From: a virus
Reading direction: 5' to 3' (one strand)
Length of the DNA stretch: 30,085 nt
Virus record (IMG/VR): IMGVR_UViG_3300036770_001511
Location: 1-30,085 of that record
How positions within the stretch are numbered: position 1 is the first letter of the stretch; every line of letters starts with the position of its first letter. Below are positions 13,469 to 21,263 of the stretch, piece after piece. Made by a program: the position numbers and the translations under genes. The notes under the pieces are model-generated. The model made no database searches and was not told where the DNA came from. It was given only the letters and a program-made list of their open reading frames with translations.

Positions 13469-14328
13469 GCGATGTCCTTCCAGCGCGCAAGCAGCGTGTC
13501 CAGGCGTGCGTTCATCTCCTGCGCGGTGGCACGGGTGTACGAGTAGTCGCCCAGACCCTCGGACACCAGGTTGCCATCCCTGCGGCGGTCGCGGTAGAGC
13601 ATGGACGCGACATCGATGCACGCCTGCTCAATGTCCTCCGGTACGGTCGCGTACCCGGCGGTGTACTCAATCAGCACGGACTTCATGGGCGACGGCATCA
13701 CACCCTTGTCCAGCGGCCAATACGCGAACCACGACCTATCGATGGCAAGCCTGCCAGTCGGGTAGTCATAGGTGTACTCCGATGGGATGTCAGCCCCGTA
13801 CAGCGTCACGGTGGCAAGGATCGCGTCCGCGCCTGCGCGTGGGCGCAACTGGATGCTGCGCATGTTCTTGCCAAGCGAGCATGCGAACCCGGCGGTGGAA
13901 CCGATAGCGGTTCCCAGCGCAGCCGTGGTCGGGTAGGTGCTGAACGCGAGGGTAGTCACGGTGGTCGTGCCTGCCGATGTCGTGCGGGTCAGCACGGCTG
14001 CGGCGGTCGGTCCTTCCTGATTGATGGCGACGCTGGCGCGAATGTCGGTCGCGTCCGTGCTGGTCACGACCAGCGATGCGTACGCGCCGCTGAACACGTT
14101 CGTGACCTGCGACACGGGCCACTGGTAGAGCCGGATCATGTCCACGCCTGCGCCGCTGCGCCACTCCGCGTAGGAACGCTCGCGGATGTTGCGCTCCAGG
14201 TATGACTCGATGCGGCTGGTGGCGCGGTCGATTGCCGCCTCCAGTACCGCATCGTCAGTCGATGTCGTGATGCCCAGCCAGGACTTCAGGTTGGCGAGCG
14301 ACGTCAGCGCGTAGGGTCCGACAGCCAT
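13465..14328 (-). CDS. Head-tail connector protein (gp6-like) with inserted domain
   Basis: The product has 287 residues. N-terminal residues about 5-60 follow the gp6-like connector pattern: LTSLANLKSWLGI, DDAVLEAAIDRATSRIESYLERN. A beta-rich middle (about 80-190, full of Thr and Ala: TSAGTTTVTTLAFSTYPTT) interrupts it. The C-terminal part resumes helical connector-like sequence: VLIEYTAGYATVPEDIEQACIDVAS, YRDRRR, LDTLLARWKDIA. The stretch YTAGYATVPEDIEQA is very typical of this family. The usual length is 100-200 aa, so the middle insert is notable and could be a surface domain. It forms the ring under the portal. Confidence 0.85.
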   Translation of the reverse strand: MAVGPYALTSLANLKSWLGITTSTDDAVLEAAIDRATSRIESYLERNIRERSYAEWRSGAGVDMIRLYQWPVSQVTNVFSGAYASLVVTSTDATDIRASVAINQEGPTAAAVLTRTTSAGTTTVTTLAFSTYPTTAALGTAIGSTAGFACSLGKNMRSIQLRPRAGADAILATVTLYGADIPSEYTYDYPTGRLAIDRSWFAYWPLDKGVMPSPMKSVLIEYTAGYATVPEDIEQACIDVASMLYRDRRRDGNLVSEGLGDYSYTRATAQEMNARLDTLLARWKDIA

Positions 14329-14344
14329 GAGCGAATCGTATGCC

Positions 14345-15520
14345 CTACCGGGCGTACCACGGTTTGCCCTGCGAGTAGTACTCGTTCGTGCTTTGCCACT
14401 GCCGCTTCAGGTCGCGGTCCACCCACGCGATGACCAGTTCCGCGTGGCCCACCTGCACCTTGGGAGTCAGCCACGCCTTCAGTCCGGCCTTCTCCCACTG
14501 CCGCCAGAAGGTGATGTCATCGTCGGTGCGCCCCTCGCCCCATGTCCCGTCCGGCGCAGGCACACCGATGAACCACGGGCGCTCGACCTTCTTCAGCGCC
14601 TCGCGCCGGATCAGCGTCAGCCCGAAGTGGGCGGTGGCGACCTGAATGGCGTCCTTGTCCAGTTCGCTCGACAGGATGCCTGTGCGCAGGTTGCCCTTCT
14701 CGTCACGCATCGTCAGCAGCGGCGACGTCCGCTCGCGTCCGGCCTGCATCGGCGCGAGGATGTCGAGGTCGTTGCGCTCCGCGATGTCGCGCATCTGCAC
14801 GATGTCCTCGGCGGTGAAGATCGTGTCGTAGTCGGTCGTGATGATCCATTTGACGGACTCGCGTCCCATCGCCTCCGTCATCACGCGGTCGATGCCCTGC
14901 GTCCAGAACACGCCGCTGTAGCGCGTCAGGTTGATGCCAAGCGCCTTGGTGGCGACTGCGGCGCAGTACATGTGGTCCATGAAGCCAAGTCGCGGACAGG
15001 TCTGCACCAGCCACATGTCGGAGTAGGTAGGCAATTCCGCCGGGATGCTCTTGTGCGGCTTGCGTCCCTTCAGGTTCAGGCTGACCGGATGGCGCGAGCA
15101 GTCATCCCAGTCGCCTTCCCACGGGCAGATGTCCTCAAGGCCAGCCTGCTCCATCAGTTGCTGCAACTTCTGCGCCTGGTAGATCGCGTGATGCGCGTCG
15201 TTGTGGTTGGAGTGGCCGCCCATCAGCATGCCTTCCAGGTTCAGTTCGCCGCCGCGTCCCTCCTGGTACCACTTCACGATGAGGTCGAAGTTGGGGACTG
15301 CGACCTTGAGCCACGCACCGGGCTTCAGCACATCCACCCAGTGCGCCAGCACCTGCTTGGCCTCGCAGAACGGAATGTGTTCAAGCACATGGCTGGCGCG
15401 GATCTCGTCCGCGACGTTGCTGGCGAACGGCAAGGCGCGCACATCATGGCCCATCGACGCATCGACCTGCACATAGCCAGGGATGCGGACATTTCCTGAA
15501 CCGAGGTCTAGTTTGAGCAT
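14345..15520 (-). CDS. Methyltransferase-glycosyltransferase fusion enzyme
   Basis: The product has 391 residues with two domains. Residues 1-155 are a class I SAM-dependent methyltransferase: motif I LDLGSGNVRIPGYVQVD, DVRALPFASNVADEI, then ASHVLEHIP and VLKPGAWLKVAVPN, all typical of Methyltransf_11-like proteins. Residues about 165-365 look like a GT-A glycosyltransferase: IIT-TDYDTIFTAEDI (DYD, 230-232, as the metal-binding DxD), DILAPMQAGR, FGLTLIRREALKKVERPWF, a DDD at 333-335 and VGH near 357-359. ATG 15520 follows a strong terminator and has a weak Shine-Dalgarno. It lies between capsid and connector genes, an odd place for sugar chemistry. Targets (capsid, DNA or host glycans) are unknown. 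Confidence 0.84.
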   Translation of the reverse strand: MLKLDLGSGNVRIPGYVQVDASMGHDVRALPFASNVADEIRASHVLEHIPFCEAKQVLAHWVDVLKPGAWLKVAVPNFDLIVKWYQEGRGGELNLEGMLMGGHSNHNDAHHAIYQAQKLQQLMEQAGLEDICPWEGDWDDCSRHPVSLNLKGRKPHKSIPAELPTYSDMWLVQTCPRLGFMDHMYCAAVATKALGINLTRYSGVFWTQGIDRVMTEAMGRESVKWIITTDYDTIFTAEDIVQMRDIAERNDLDILAPMQAGRERTSPLLTMRDEKGNLRTGILSSELDKDAIQVATAHFGLTLIRREALKKVERPWFIGVPAPDGTWGEGRTDDDITFWRQWEKAGLKAWLTPKVQVGHAELVIAWVDRDLKRQWQSTNEYYSQGKPWYAR

Positions 15521-15545
15521 GCGCGGACGATACCGCACAAATGAA

Positions 15546-15571
15546 CAGGGGCGGCCCGTAGGCCGCCCCTG
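15546..15571 (-). terminator. Rho-independent terminator
   Basis: A perfect 11-bp inverted repeat, CAGGGGCGGCC and GGCCGCCCCTG, encloses a 4-nt loop. On the minus strand it is followed by TTCATTT. It lies about 50 nt after the stop of the 167-aa gene and before the fusion-enzyme gene, so it should cut transcripts after the capsid genes and lower expression of what follows. Confidence 0.82.
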
Positions 15572-15622
15572 CTCGCGGGTGTGCGTCGTGCGCACTGTGC
15601 CTGACCGAAGTCAGGCGGGGGA

Positions 15623-16126
15623 TCAGGACAGTTCGCCGCCGGGGCCAACGACCAGGCCGACCGTGGTCGTGCCTGCGCCGTGCGCTCCGTCGGTTCCGAG
15701 GCTGCCGATGGACTCCGCAGTGCTGTCGGGTCCGGTGGCCGGACGGGACAGGTTCGCCACGAACGCGTAGGTGACCGTGGTCTGCGGACTGACCGACAAC
15801 TTGAGGAATCGCTTCTTGCCGAGCATGTCCACGTTCAGCACATAGGGCTGAACGGCGGTCGCTGCCGTGGCAATGGCGGTCGGGATGGTGAATCCATTGG
15901 TCGCGCCGCCGACATACCCGTCAAGGTTGCCGAAGGCGCTGGTGGAATCGCCATGCTCCAGTTTCAGCACGGTCGGGATGTTCGTCGAACCCGTCCCTGC
16001 GGAGGGGGCGACGATGATCTGGGCCGATGCGAAACCGCGAGTGTCCACGATGAACGTACCCGTACCGCCGTTCGTCACGGTGGCGGGGTTTGAGCAGATC
16101 GTCTTGATGCTTTGGTTGTACTGCAT
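15623..16126 (-). CDS. Capsid decoration/secondary virion protein candidate
   Basis: The product has 167 residues: MQYNQSIKTICSNPATVTNG, then TFIVDTRGFASAQIIVAPS, VLKLEHGDS, LNVDMLGKKRFLKLSVSP, TVTYAFVANLSRPATGP. It is beta-rich. The 'T.. D..GF..a.i.v....' followed by 'L.h.d....f', 'v...g.kRyl.l.v....' pattern is common in phage capsid-decoration or virion proteins encoded after the major capsid gene. GAAGGGAC precedes the ATG. The strong terminator behind it suggests high expression together with the capsid protein. The call is by position and pattern. Confidence 0.76.
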   Translation of the reverse strand: MQYNQSIKTICSNPATVTNGGTGTFIVDTRGFASAQIIVAPSAGTGSTNIPTVLKLEHGDSTSAFGNLDGYVGGATNGFTIPTAIATAATAVQPYVLNVDMLGKKRFLKLSVSPQTTVTYAFVANLSRPATGPDSTAESIGSLGTDGAHGAGTTTVGLVVGPGGELS

Positions 16127-16145
16127 GGTGTGTGTCCCTTCAGGG

Positions 16146-17498
16146 TCAGAGTGTGAACTTGATCATCGCGCCAGCCACCGAAGCATCGCCGCAGTTGCCG
16201 CAGTTGATGTCGAAACGCTGAGTGCCACGGACCACCAGTTCGTCCTGCTCGAACGCGTTGAGCGCAGCGTTGCTGAACTCCACGGTGGTCGAGCGTCGGT
16301 CGCCCAGGTATGCGGCCAGTGACATGTCGCCGAAGTAGGCAAGCGGGTCGCCGTCGTTGCTAGGCGCAGCGATGGCCTGCGACAGCACGACCGGGTAGCC
16401 GAAGAACGAAAGGCCACCATCCTCGTTGCGGATCTCGTTCGCGGTGACGCCGCCAGCGGCCTCCGACAGACGGAGGAACACGTTGTTCCAGATGGCACGG
16501 TTGATGTACCACTTGGTGTTCGGCGTGTCCGCCCACTGGGCCAACTTGCCAACCACCTGACGGCACTCGCCCAGGCTGACGTTGGCAAGGGTCGTGTCCG
16601 ACGCGTGGCTGACCGTGCCGCCTGCGAGGATGGCGTTCTGGAGGCCGACGATGCCGCCGTAGGTCGAAGTGCCGTCGCCGAGGAATCCGCACTCGTCTTC
16701 CTTCTTGGCGAAGGCGTATGCGATCTCGCTTGCGAGTTCGTCACCGAGGCTGACCACATTGTCCTCGTTGAGTTCGCTGCTGATCTTGGACAGCACCATC
16801 AACTTCTTGGCGACCAGGTTGATCTGGTCAAACTGCTGCTGCGACTGCGTTCCGGCAGAAGCCTCGCCGACGAAATACGCGGTCACCGTGCCGTTGCGGC
16901 GCGGCATGCGCTTGACGTCGCTGGACATCGGCACGATGCGTGCATTCTGGCGGAACACGCCGAAGGTGTCGCGCAGCGTGATCAGGCTGTTCTCAAACTC
17001 GTCGGGGACGAGGTAGCCGCCTGCGCTGTTGACGTTCTCGGTGTGGCCCTTGGTCACGAGGATGTCGTGATCCGCGCACCACTGGGCCGACTTGGTCGAA
17101 CCCATGCACGCGAGCGCCCAGCGACCGAAGCGGTACGCCTCGTCCACGGACTTGAGGCCGCGAAGGCGACCGTAGACCTTGGGCGACTCGACCTTGACGG
17201 CAGCCTTGGACGATGGCTTGGCGGACTTGCGCTCGGCCTGAATGGCTGCGCGGACCTCCGCTGCGATGCTCTTGCCCATGTCCTCCTTGGGCTTGTCCTC
17301 GCCCTCGGCGTCAGTCTCGACCTCTGCCGGGGGCAGGCTGATCGTCACATCGACGTCCTCGACGGGGTTGCCGTCCATGTCCACGACCATGACGTCCTGC
17401 ATGTACAGGGACTTGGCCTTGGCGTAGCCAGCCGCGCCCTTCTGATTGGCGAGCGCCTGCAAGTTCTTTTGCAGTTGCTCAACGGTAACAGTCTTCAT
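16146..17498 (-). CDS. HK97-fold major capsid protein with N-terminal delta domain
   Basis: The product has 450 residues. Residues 1-130 are a helical, charged, Lys/Glu-rich delta (scaffold-like) region normally cut off by the prohead protease. Residues about 145-450 carry the HK97 capsid pattern: GGYLVPDEFENSLITLRD, FRQNARIVPMSSDVKRMPR, TAYFVGEASAGTQSQQQFD, LMVLSKISSELNEDN, KKEDECGFLGDGTSTYGGI, NTKWYINRAIWNNVF, FGYPVVLSQAI, ... AYFGDMSLAAYLGDR. The 'L.vP..f...I...' and 'f..GdGt....Gi' motifs are the clearest. GGGAG lies about 9 nt before the ATG. It follows the protease gene after a 171-nt gap holding a hairpin. This builds the icosahedral head. Confidence 0.96.
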   Translation of the reverse strand: MKTVTVEQLQKNLQALANQKGAAGYAKAKSLYMQDVMVVDMDGNPVEDVDVTISLPPAEVETDAEGEDKPKEDMGKSIAAEVRAAIQAERKSAKPSSKAAVKVESPKVYGRLRGLKSVDEAYRFGRWALACMGSTKSAQWCADHDILVTKGHTENVNSAGGYLVPDEFENSLITLRDTFGVFRQNARIVPMSSDVKRMPRRNGTVTAYFVGEASAGTQSQQQFDQINLVAKKLMVLSKISSELNEDNVVSLGDELASEIAYAFAKKEDECGFLGDGTSTYGGIVGLQNAILAGGTVSHASDTTLANVSLGECRQVVGKLAQWADTPNTKWYINRAIWNNVFLRLSEAAGGVTANEIRNEDGGLSFFGYPVVLSQAIAAPSNDGDPLAYFGDMSLAAYLGDRRSTTVEFSNAALNAFEQDELVVRGTQRFDINCGNCGDASVAGAMIKFTL

Positions 17499-17669
17499 TG
17501 GAAATGCTCCCTAAATGGGGGTGTTGGTGTCTGGGTTGAAACGTGCGGCGCAGGTCATCTGTTCGGCGTTAGCCACCAGCCCGACCAACCGATGCCGTAA
17601 CACTAGGCAGGCACATAGCAGCGCGAGCCGCCCGGTAGGACGGCTGCGCCGAAAGGAGAGAGCGTTGGA
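17499..17669 (-). promoter_or_regulatory. Leader region before capsid gene, with strong hairpin
   Basis: This 171-nt gap, long for this genome, holds no convincing gene. Near the protease stop, AGCCGTCC-TACC-GGGCGGCT (core 17626-17645) forms an 8-bp stem, extended by GCGC arms to 17621-17650 with one bulge. No U-tract follows. It may stabilise or process the capsid mRNA 5' end or partly terminate the upstream transcript. No convincing -35/-10 pair was found. Confidence 0.45.
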
Positions 17670-18377
17670 TCAGTCCGCGTAGATGCTGCCGCGTGCGCGC
17701 AGGATCTCGTCGCGGACGATGGTCTTGGCCTGAAGCGTTCCCACTGGCGGCACGACCACGCTGATGCGGTAGCGGCGGGGTCGCTCGACTGCCTTGGCGG
17801 CTGGCGCAGGCTTGGGCGCTGCGGCAGGTTTCGCGTCCGGCACGAACTTGACGCCGAATCCCTTGGCAGCGTCGGCGCTGACCAGCCCCTTGCGGACTGC
17901 CGTCACGATGGCGTCCTGGTTGGCCGGGATGGACACCACGCTGACCTCCAGCAGTTTCCACTTGCCGTAGACGCGCCTGCATCCGCTGCCGTACTTCTCC
18001 ATGTCCGCCTTGCTGGCCGGACGCGCCTCGGTCCCCATGAACCCAATGGACATGGTGTTGAGCGCGCCGAACTCCATCAGGCTGGCGACGGTGTCGGGGA
18101 ACCACTCGCCCTCATGGTTTGCCGGACGGGGAGCCAGGGCAAACTCGGCTTCGATGGAGCGTTCCTTGCGCGCCATCTTCAGCATCTTGCCGATGGGCTT
18201 CTGGACGTCATGCTCGTACAGCAGCACGGGGTTGCGCTCGTAGTCGCGGCTGTGCATGCCGCTCGGCACGACCACCTCACCGTCGCGGTCCACGCTGTCG
18301 GTGGTGATCGTCGCCACGAACGTGCTGGGCTTGCCTGCTGCCTTGACGATGGATGCCTGTAGGTGCTTGCTGTTCAT
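17670..18377 (-). CDS. HK97-type prohead protease
   Basis: The product has 235 residues of the S78/U35 prohead protease family. Key motifs: TITTDSVDRDGEVVVPSGM, then NPVLLYEHD with catalytic-His candidate His56, FALAPRP, MEFGALNTMSIGFMG with Ser110 as nucleophile, and LLEVSVVSIPANQDA with Glu144 as third residue. It cuts the capsid delta domain and itself during head maturation. The C-terminal 60 residues are Pro/Ala-rich then basic, likely an interior-targeting tail. The start overlaps the minor-head stop as ATGA. The order MuF-like, protease, capsid is standard. Confidence 0.95.
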   Translation of the reverse strand: MNSKHLQASIVKAAGKPSTFVATITTDSVDRDGEVVVPSGMHSRDYERNPVLLYEHDVQKPIGKMLKMARKERSIEAEFALAPRPANHEGEWFPDTVASLMEFGALNTMSIGFMGTEARPASKADMEKYGSGCRRVYGKWKLLEVSVVSIPANQDAIVTAVRKGLVSADAAKGFGVKFVPDAKPAAAPKPAPAAKAVERPRRYRISVVVPPVGTLQAKTIVRDEILRARGSIYAD

Positions 18378-19312
18378 TCCAGTACCTGCGGGTCAATGGT
18401 GGCGATGGTGTCGCAGCGGCAGTTGGGGTGCAGCGGCGGCCCGTCCACGTTACGGTAGGTCAGTCGCATCGTGCCTCCCCGCGTGCCTGTCAGCGTGTGC
18501 GGGATGACGTAGAACGGCTGGTCCAGCGGGATCGTCTTCTGCCCGTACTCGCGTGCCGCAGCCTCGCAGAACTCGCAGGCGTCCGGCGACAGCAGCCACC
18601 GCTTGCCCTGCACGACGCCCGTGTCCTGCCATGCCTCAATCCGGCCCTGCGTGTAGGCGTAGGCGCTCTCCGTCCTGGCGATCATCATGGCGCGCTCGGG
18701 CGACATGCCGCCAGCGGCTGCGATCTGGTCCGCGATCTCGTCGGTGGTCAGTCCGGCGTCCACGCCATCCGCGACGATGGCGCTGATGCGTCCGGCGACA
18801 TCCTCCGACACGCTGGTGGCAAGCCGCGTGGCGCTGTTCTGCGCGGCGCGCACGGCAAGCGGGTTGGCGTCCCCGAACAACACCATCTCCTGAACCACTG
18901 GCAGGCGCTGCGGCAGCGCGTCCAGGGCTGCGCGTGCGCCTGCGTCAGCCATCGCCTGCGCGTAGGGCTGCGAGATCGCCTGCACTTCCTTGGCAAGGTC
19001 GCTGCGCATCGCCTCCATGCGCTCGCGTACGCGGCGCTTCAGGTCACCTGGCGTGCCTGTCCAGTTCTCAACGATGGCCTGCGCCTCGTCGGCGGGAAAC
19101 TGCACGACGATCCCCAGTTCCCTGATGTACCGCCGCAGTTCCCGCGCCTCCACATCGCGCAGCGGCTCGTCAAGCGCCTTCGTCCTGATGCGCTGCGCGT
19201 CAGCCGTAAACGGGAGCCACGGCATCGCGGCGTCGGGGTCGATGCACCGCGCCGCAGGCGAGCGCGCCAGCGCCTTCGCCGCACGGAGGATGATGCGCTC
19301 GCGGCTGCACAT
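18374..19312 (-). CDS. Mu F-like minor head protein
   Basis: The product has 312 residues. The C-terminal half matches the phage Mu protein F family: GMSPERAMMIARTESAYAYTQ, then WLLSPDACEFCEAAAREYG with a paired-Cys zinc-type site, and the hallmark PPLHPNCRCDTIA at the end. The N-terminal half is helical and charged (LRRYIRELGIVVQFP, KRRVRERMEAMRSDLAKEVQ). These proteins sit on the portal/inner head and some are ejected with DNA. The ATG at 19312 overlaps the previous stop as TGATG. The length is typical, and I see no added toxin domain. Confidence 0.9.
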   Translation of the reverse strand: MCSRERIILRAAKALARSPAARCIDPDAAMPWLPFTADAQRIRTKALDEPLRDVEARELRRYIRELGIVVQFPADEAQAIVENWTGTPGDLKRRVRERMEAMRSDLAKEVQAISQPYAQAMADAGARAALDALPQRLPVVQEMVLFGDANPLAVRAAQNSATRLATSVSEDVAGRISAIVADGVDAGLTTDEIADQIAAAGGMSPERAMMIARTESAYAYTQGRIEAWQDTGVVQGKRWLLSPDACEFCEAAAREYGQKTIPLDQPFYVIPHTLTGTRGGTMRLTYRNVDGPPLHPNCRCDTIATIDPQVLE

Positions 19313-19629
19313 CAGGTGTCAGGCTCGCCGTCCCACACCCAAAGGCAGGTCGCCTCGTCAAGCACCGCGTCGGCGTGCGGTCGTGGCGGGATGAACGCAT
19401 CGCGTCCCGCGTCGTACGTGTAGCCGATGCCTGCGTAGTTGAAGCGCAAAGCCTTGCTCTGGTCGGCGCTCGGCTCGCCCGTCTGCGGGTCGTAGTGAAC
19501 GCCGCCGCGAGTGTTGTAGGAAGTCCTCAGATAGAGCGCGCCATCCGGCAGCGTGTCTATGAAGTCTTGCTCGGCGACGATGACCCTATCGACCTTGCCC
19601 GTGACGTTGACTCTTGCGAAGTGTCCCAT
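19312..19629 (-). CDS. Small conserved aquatic-phage protein (105 aa)
   Basis: The product has 105 residues with a very characteristic layout: MGHFARVNVTGKVDRVIVAEQ, DFIDTLPDG, YLRTSYNTRGGVHYDPQTG, ALRFNYAGIGYTYDAGRDAFI, PPRPHADAVLDEATCLW. I recall close relatives, often next to fibre genes, in marine phages and cyanophages ('TSYNT..GVH', 'NYAGIGYTYD..RDAFIPP'). The function is not established; a fibre-assembly or adhesion role is a guess. It directly follows the collagen-like fibre gene here, which agrees with that. It overlaps the next gene. Confidence 0.84.
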   Translation of the reverse strand: MGHFARVNVTGKVDRVIVAEQDFIDTLPDGALYLRTSYNTRGGVHYDPQTGEPSADQSKALRFNYAGIGYTYDAGRDAFIPPRPHADAVLDEATCLWVWDGEPDT

Positions 19630-19637
19630 GTGTTCCC

Positions 19638-21263
19638 TTATGCGACGAGCGCGAACGTGCCGGAAGTTGTGAAGGTGTGGATCGTGTAGCCGCCGCTGCT
19701 TGTGACCGTGCCGCCCGTAGCGCGCTGCGCGCCGAGGTAGCGCACGACCACGATTCCGGAGCCGCCGGAACCGCCTGCATAATTCGTTGCACCAACCGCG
19801 CCTCCGCCACCACCGCCGCCGCCTGTGTTTGCCGAGCCGGGAGAGCCGTTTGCATCGTCGTTAGCACTTCCGCCTCCATCTGTGGCAACACCGCTGCGAC
19901 CTGTCCCAAACCGTCCGCCACCTCCACCGCCACCGCGTGCCACGCTTGTCCCTGTTATCGAACTTGAAAGACCTGCGCCGCCATCTCCAAAGGTTCCGCT
20001 TCCGGTGTTGTCTCCACCATTTGCGCCAACCGCCCCAGCGCCGCCTCCGCCCGCGCTTGTTGTGTTTCCCGTTGTCGGATTTGCGACCGATCCTCCGTCG
20101 TTTCCTTCTCCCGCAGTCCCTGCGCCGCCCGTTCCGTTATTAGATGCTACTGAACTTGAGATTCCGCCACCGCCTGAACCACCTGCATTTCCGTCGATAG
20201 TCGCTACGATTCCATTTGAACCGCCGCCGCCTCCGCCGACCGTTGAAATAGAAGTGAATGACGATGCAGTTCCATTGCTTCCCTTGACCGTCGATCCTGC
20301 TGGCGCTCCGGCTCCGCCGCCGCCAACCGTCACGGTGTATGACGTTCCGCTAGCAAGCGAAACGAGTGTTCCGCCAACATTCGTTCTGTATCCGCCTGCG
20401 CCTCCACCACCACCAAAACGACGCCCACCACCACCGCCACCCGCCACGACGAGGTACTCGACCTCAAGCGTTTCGGGCTGGAACGTCTGCCACGCCGTGC
20501 CGTTGTAGTACTCAAGGCGGCTGCTTGTGCTGTTGTGCCGGATCATGCCTGCCGCAGGCGTGCCGGGACGCTGCGCGATTGTGCCGCCGGGAATCGTGAT
20601 CGCGCCCGTGCTGGTGAAGGTCGCGTTGCCGCCGACCGTCATCGCCTTGGCGATGCCGACGCCGCCCTCGACGATCAGCGCGCCCGTGGCGACCGTCGTG
20701 CTGTCGGTCTTGTCGGTGACCGTGACAGGCGCATTCGCCGTCGCCGCCGCGTCCATGTTCACCGTGCCGTTGAAGTCGGCAGCGCCGTTGACCGTCAGCG
20801 TGTCGGTGATCGTCACATCGTCACCGAGCGCAAAGTCGCCGTCTACCTGAAGGTCGCCCTTGATGCGCGTGTTGCCGCGCACGGACAGCGTTTCAAACTC
20901 GGGATTGACGAGAACAGGCGCGCCGCCTGCGGGACCGCGTGCGCCGCGAGGTCCAGCGGGACCGCGTTCCCCGGGTTCGCCCTTCTCGCCGGGTTCGCCT
21001 TGGGGACCGGGGACGGTCGAGTCCAAGCCGTCGCGGCCGTCGCGGCCGGGTGGGCCTTGCTCGCCTTGTGGGCCTTGGGGACCGGGTACGCCCTGTGGAC
21101 CCACCGGACCCTGCTTGATGACCGCAAGAGCCTTGTGCGCGCCCTGCGCCTCTTCGCGTGCGGCGTCGGCTGCGAGCCGTGCGCGCTCGGCGCGCTCGCT
21201 CGCCTTCTTGGCGAGAGCGGCTGCGAGGACTGCTGGCGGGATCATCGGGTCAGGTGTGGTCAT
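19638..21263 (-). CDS. Collagen-like, glycine-rich tail fibre/adhesin
   Basis: The product has 541 residues. Residues 14-50 are a helical, likely coiled-coil start ([19 protein letters not shown]). Residues 52-115 are collagen-like Gly-X-Y repeats ([13 protein letters not shown] and [16 protein letters not shown]), interrupted once by LDSTV at about 80-84. Residues 120-265 are beta-rich, with [20 protein letters not shown] and TDTLTVNG resembling a fibre shaft, and end [15 protein letters not shown]. Residues about 275-515 are a glycine-rich domain with runs of 5-8 Gly that may pack as polyglycine II helices, closing with [11 protein letters not shown]. Such domains occur in phage adhesins. 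AAGGAA precedes the ATG. Its place between portal and minor head genes is unusual. Confidence 0.88.
   Translation of the reverse strand: MTTPDPMIPPAVLAAALAKKASERAERARLAADAAREEAQGAHKALAVIKQGPVGPQGVPGPQGPQGEQGPPGRDGRDGLDSTVPGPQGEPGEKGEPGERGPAGPRGARGPAGGAPVLVNPEFETLSVRGNTRIKGDLQVDGDFALGDDVTITDTLTVNGAADFNGTVNMDAAATANAPVTVTDKTDSTTVATGALIVEGGVGIAKAMTVGGNATFTSTGAITIPGGTIAQRPGTPAAGMIRHNSTSSRLEYYNGTAWQTFQPETLEVEYLVVAGGGGGGRRFGGGGGAGGYRTNVGGTLVSLASGTSYTVTVGGGGAGAPAGSTVKGSNGTASSFTSISTVGGGGGGSNGIVATIDGNAGGSGGGGISSSVASNNGTGGAGTAGEGNDGGSVANPTTGNTTSAGGGGAGAVGANGGDNTGSGTFGDGGAGLSSSITGTSVARGGGGGGGRFGTGRSGVATDGGGSANDDANGSPGSANTGGGGGGGGAVGATNYAGGSGGSGIVVVRYLGAQRATGGTVTSSGGYTIHTFTTSGTFALVA

Noticed and set aside
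14327-15499. 390-aa plus-strand open frame opposite the fusion enzyme
   Set aside because: Lies exactly against the methyltransferase-glycosyltransferase gene, whose motifs are clear. Composition (His/Val/Arg/Leu rich) is typical of a GC shadow.
16605-17600. 331-aa plus-strand open frame opposite the capsid gene
   Set aside because: Shadow of the HK97-type capsid gene; no ribosome-binding site or family match.
19825-20508. 227-aa Pro-rich plus-strand frame opposite the glycine-rich fibre
   Set aside because: Reverse complement of Gly codons reads as Pro; a direct consequence of the glycine-rich gene.
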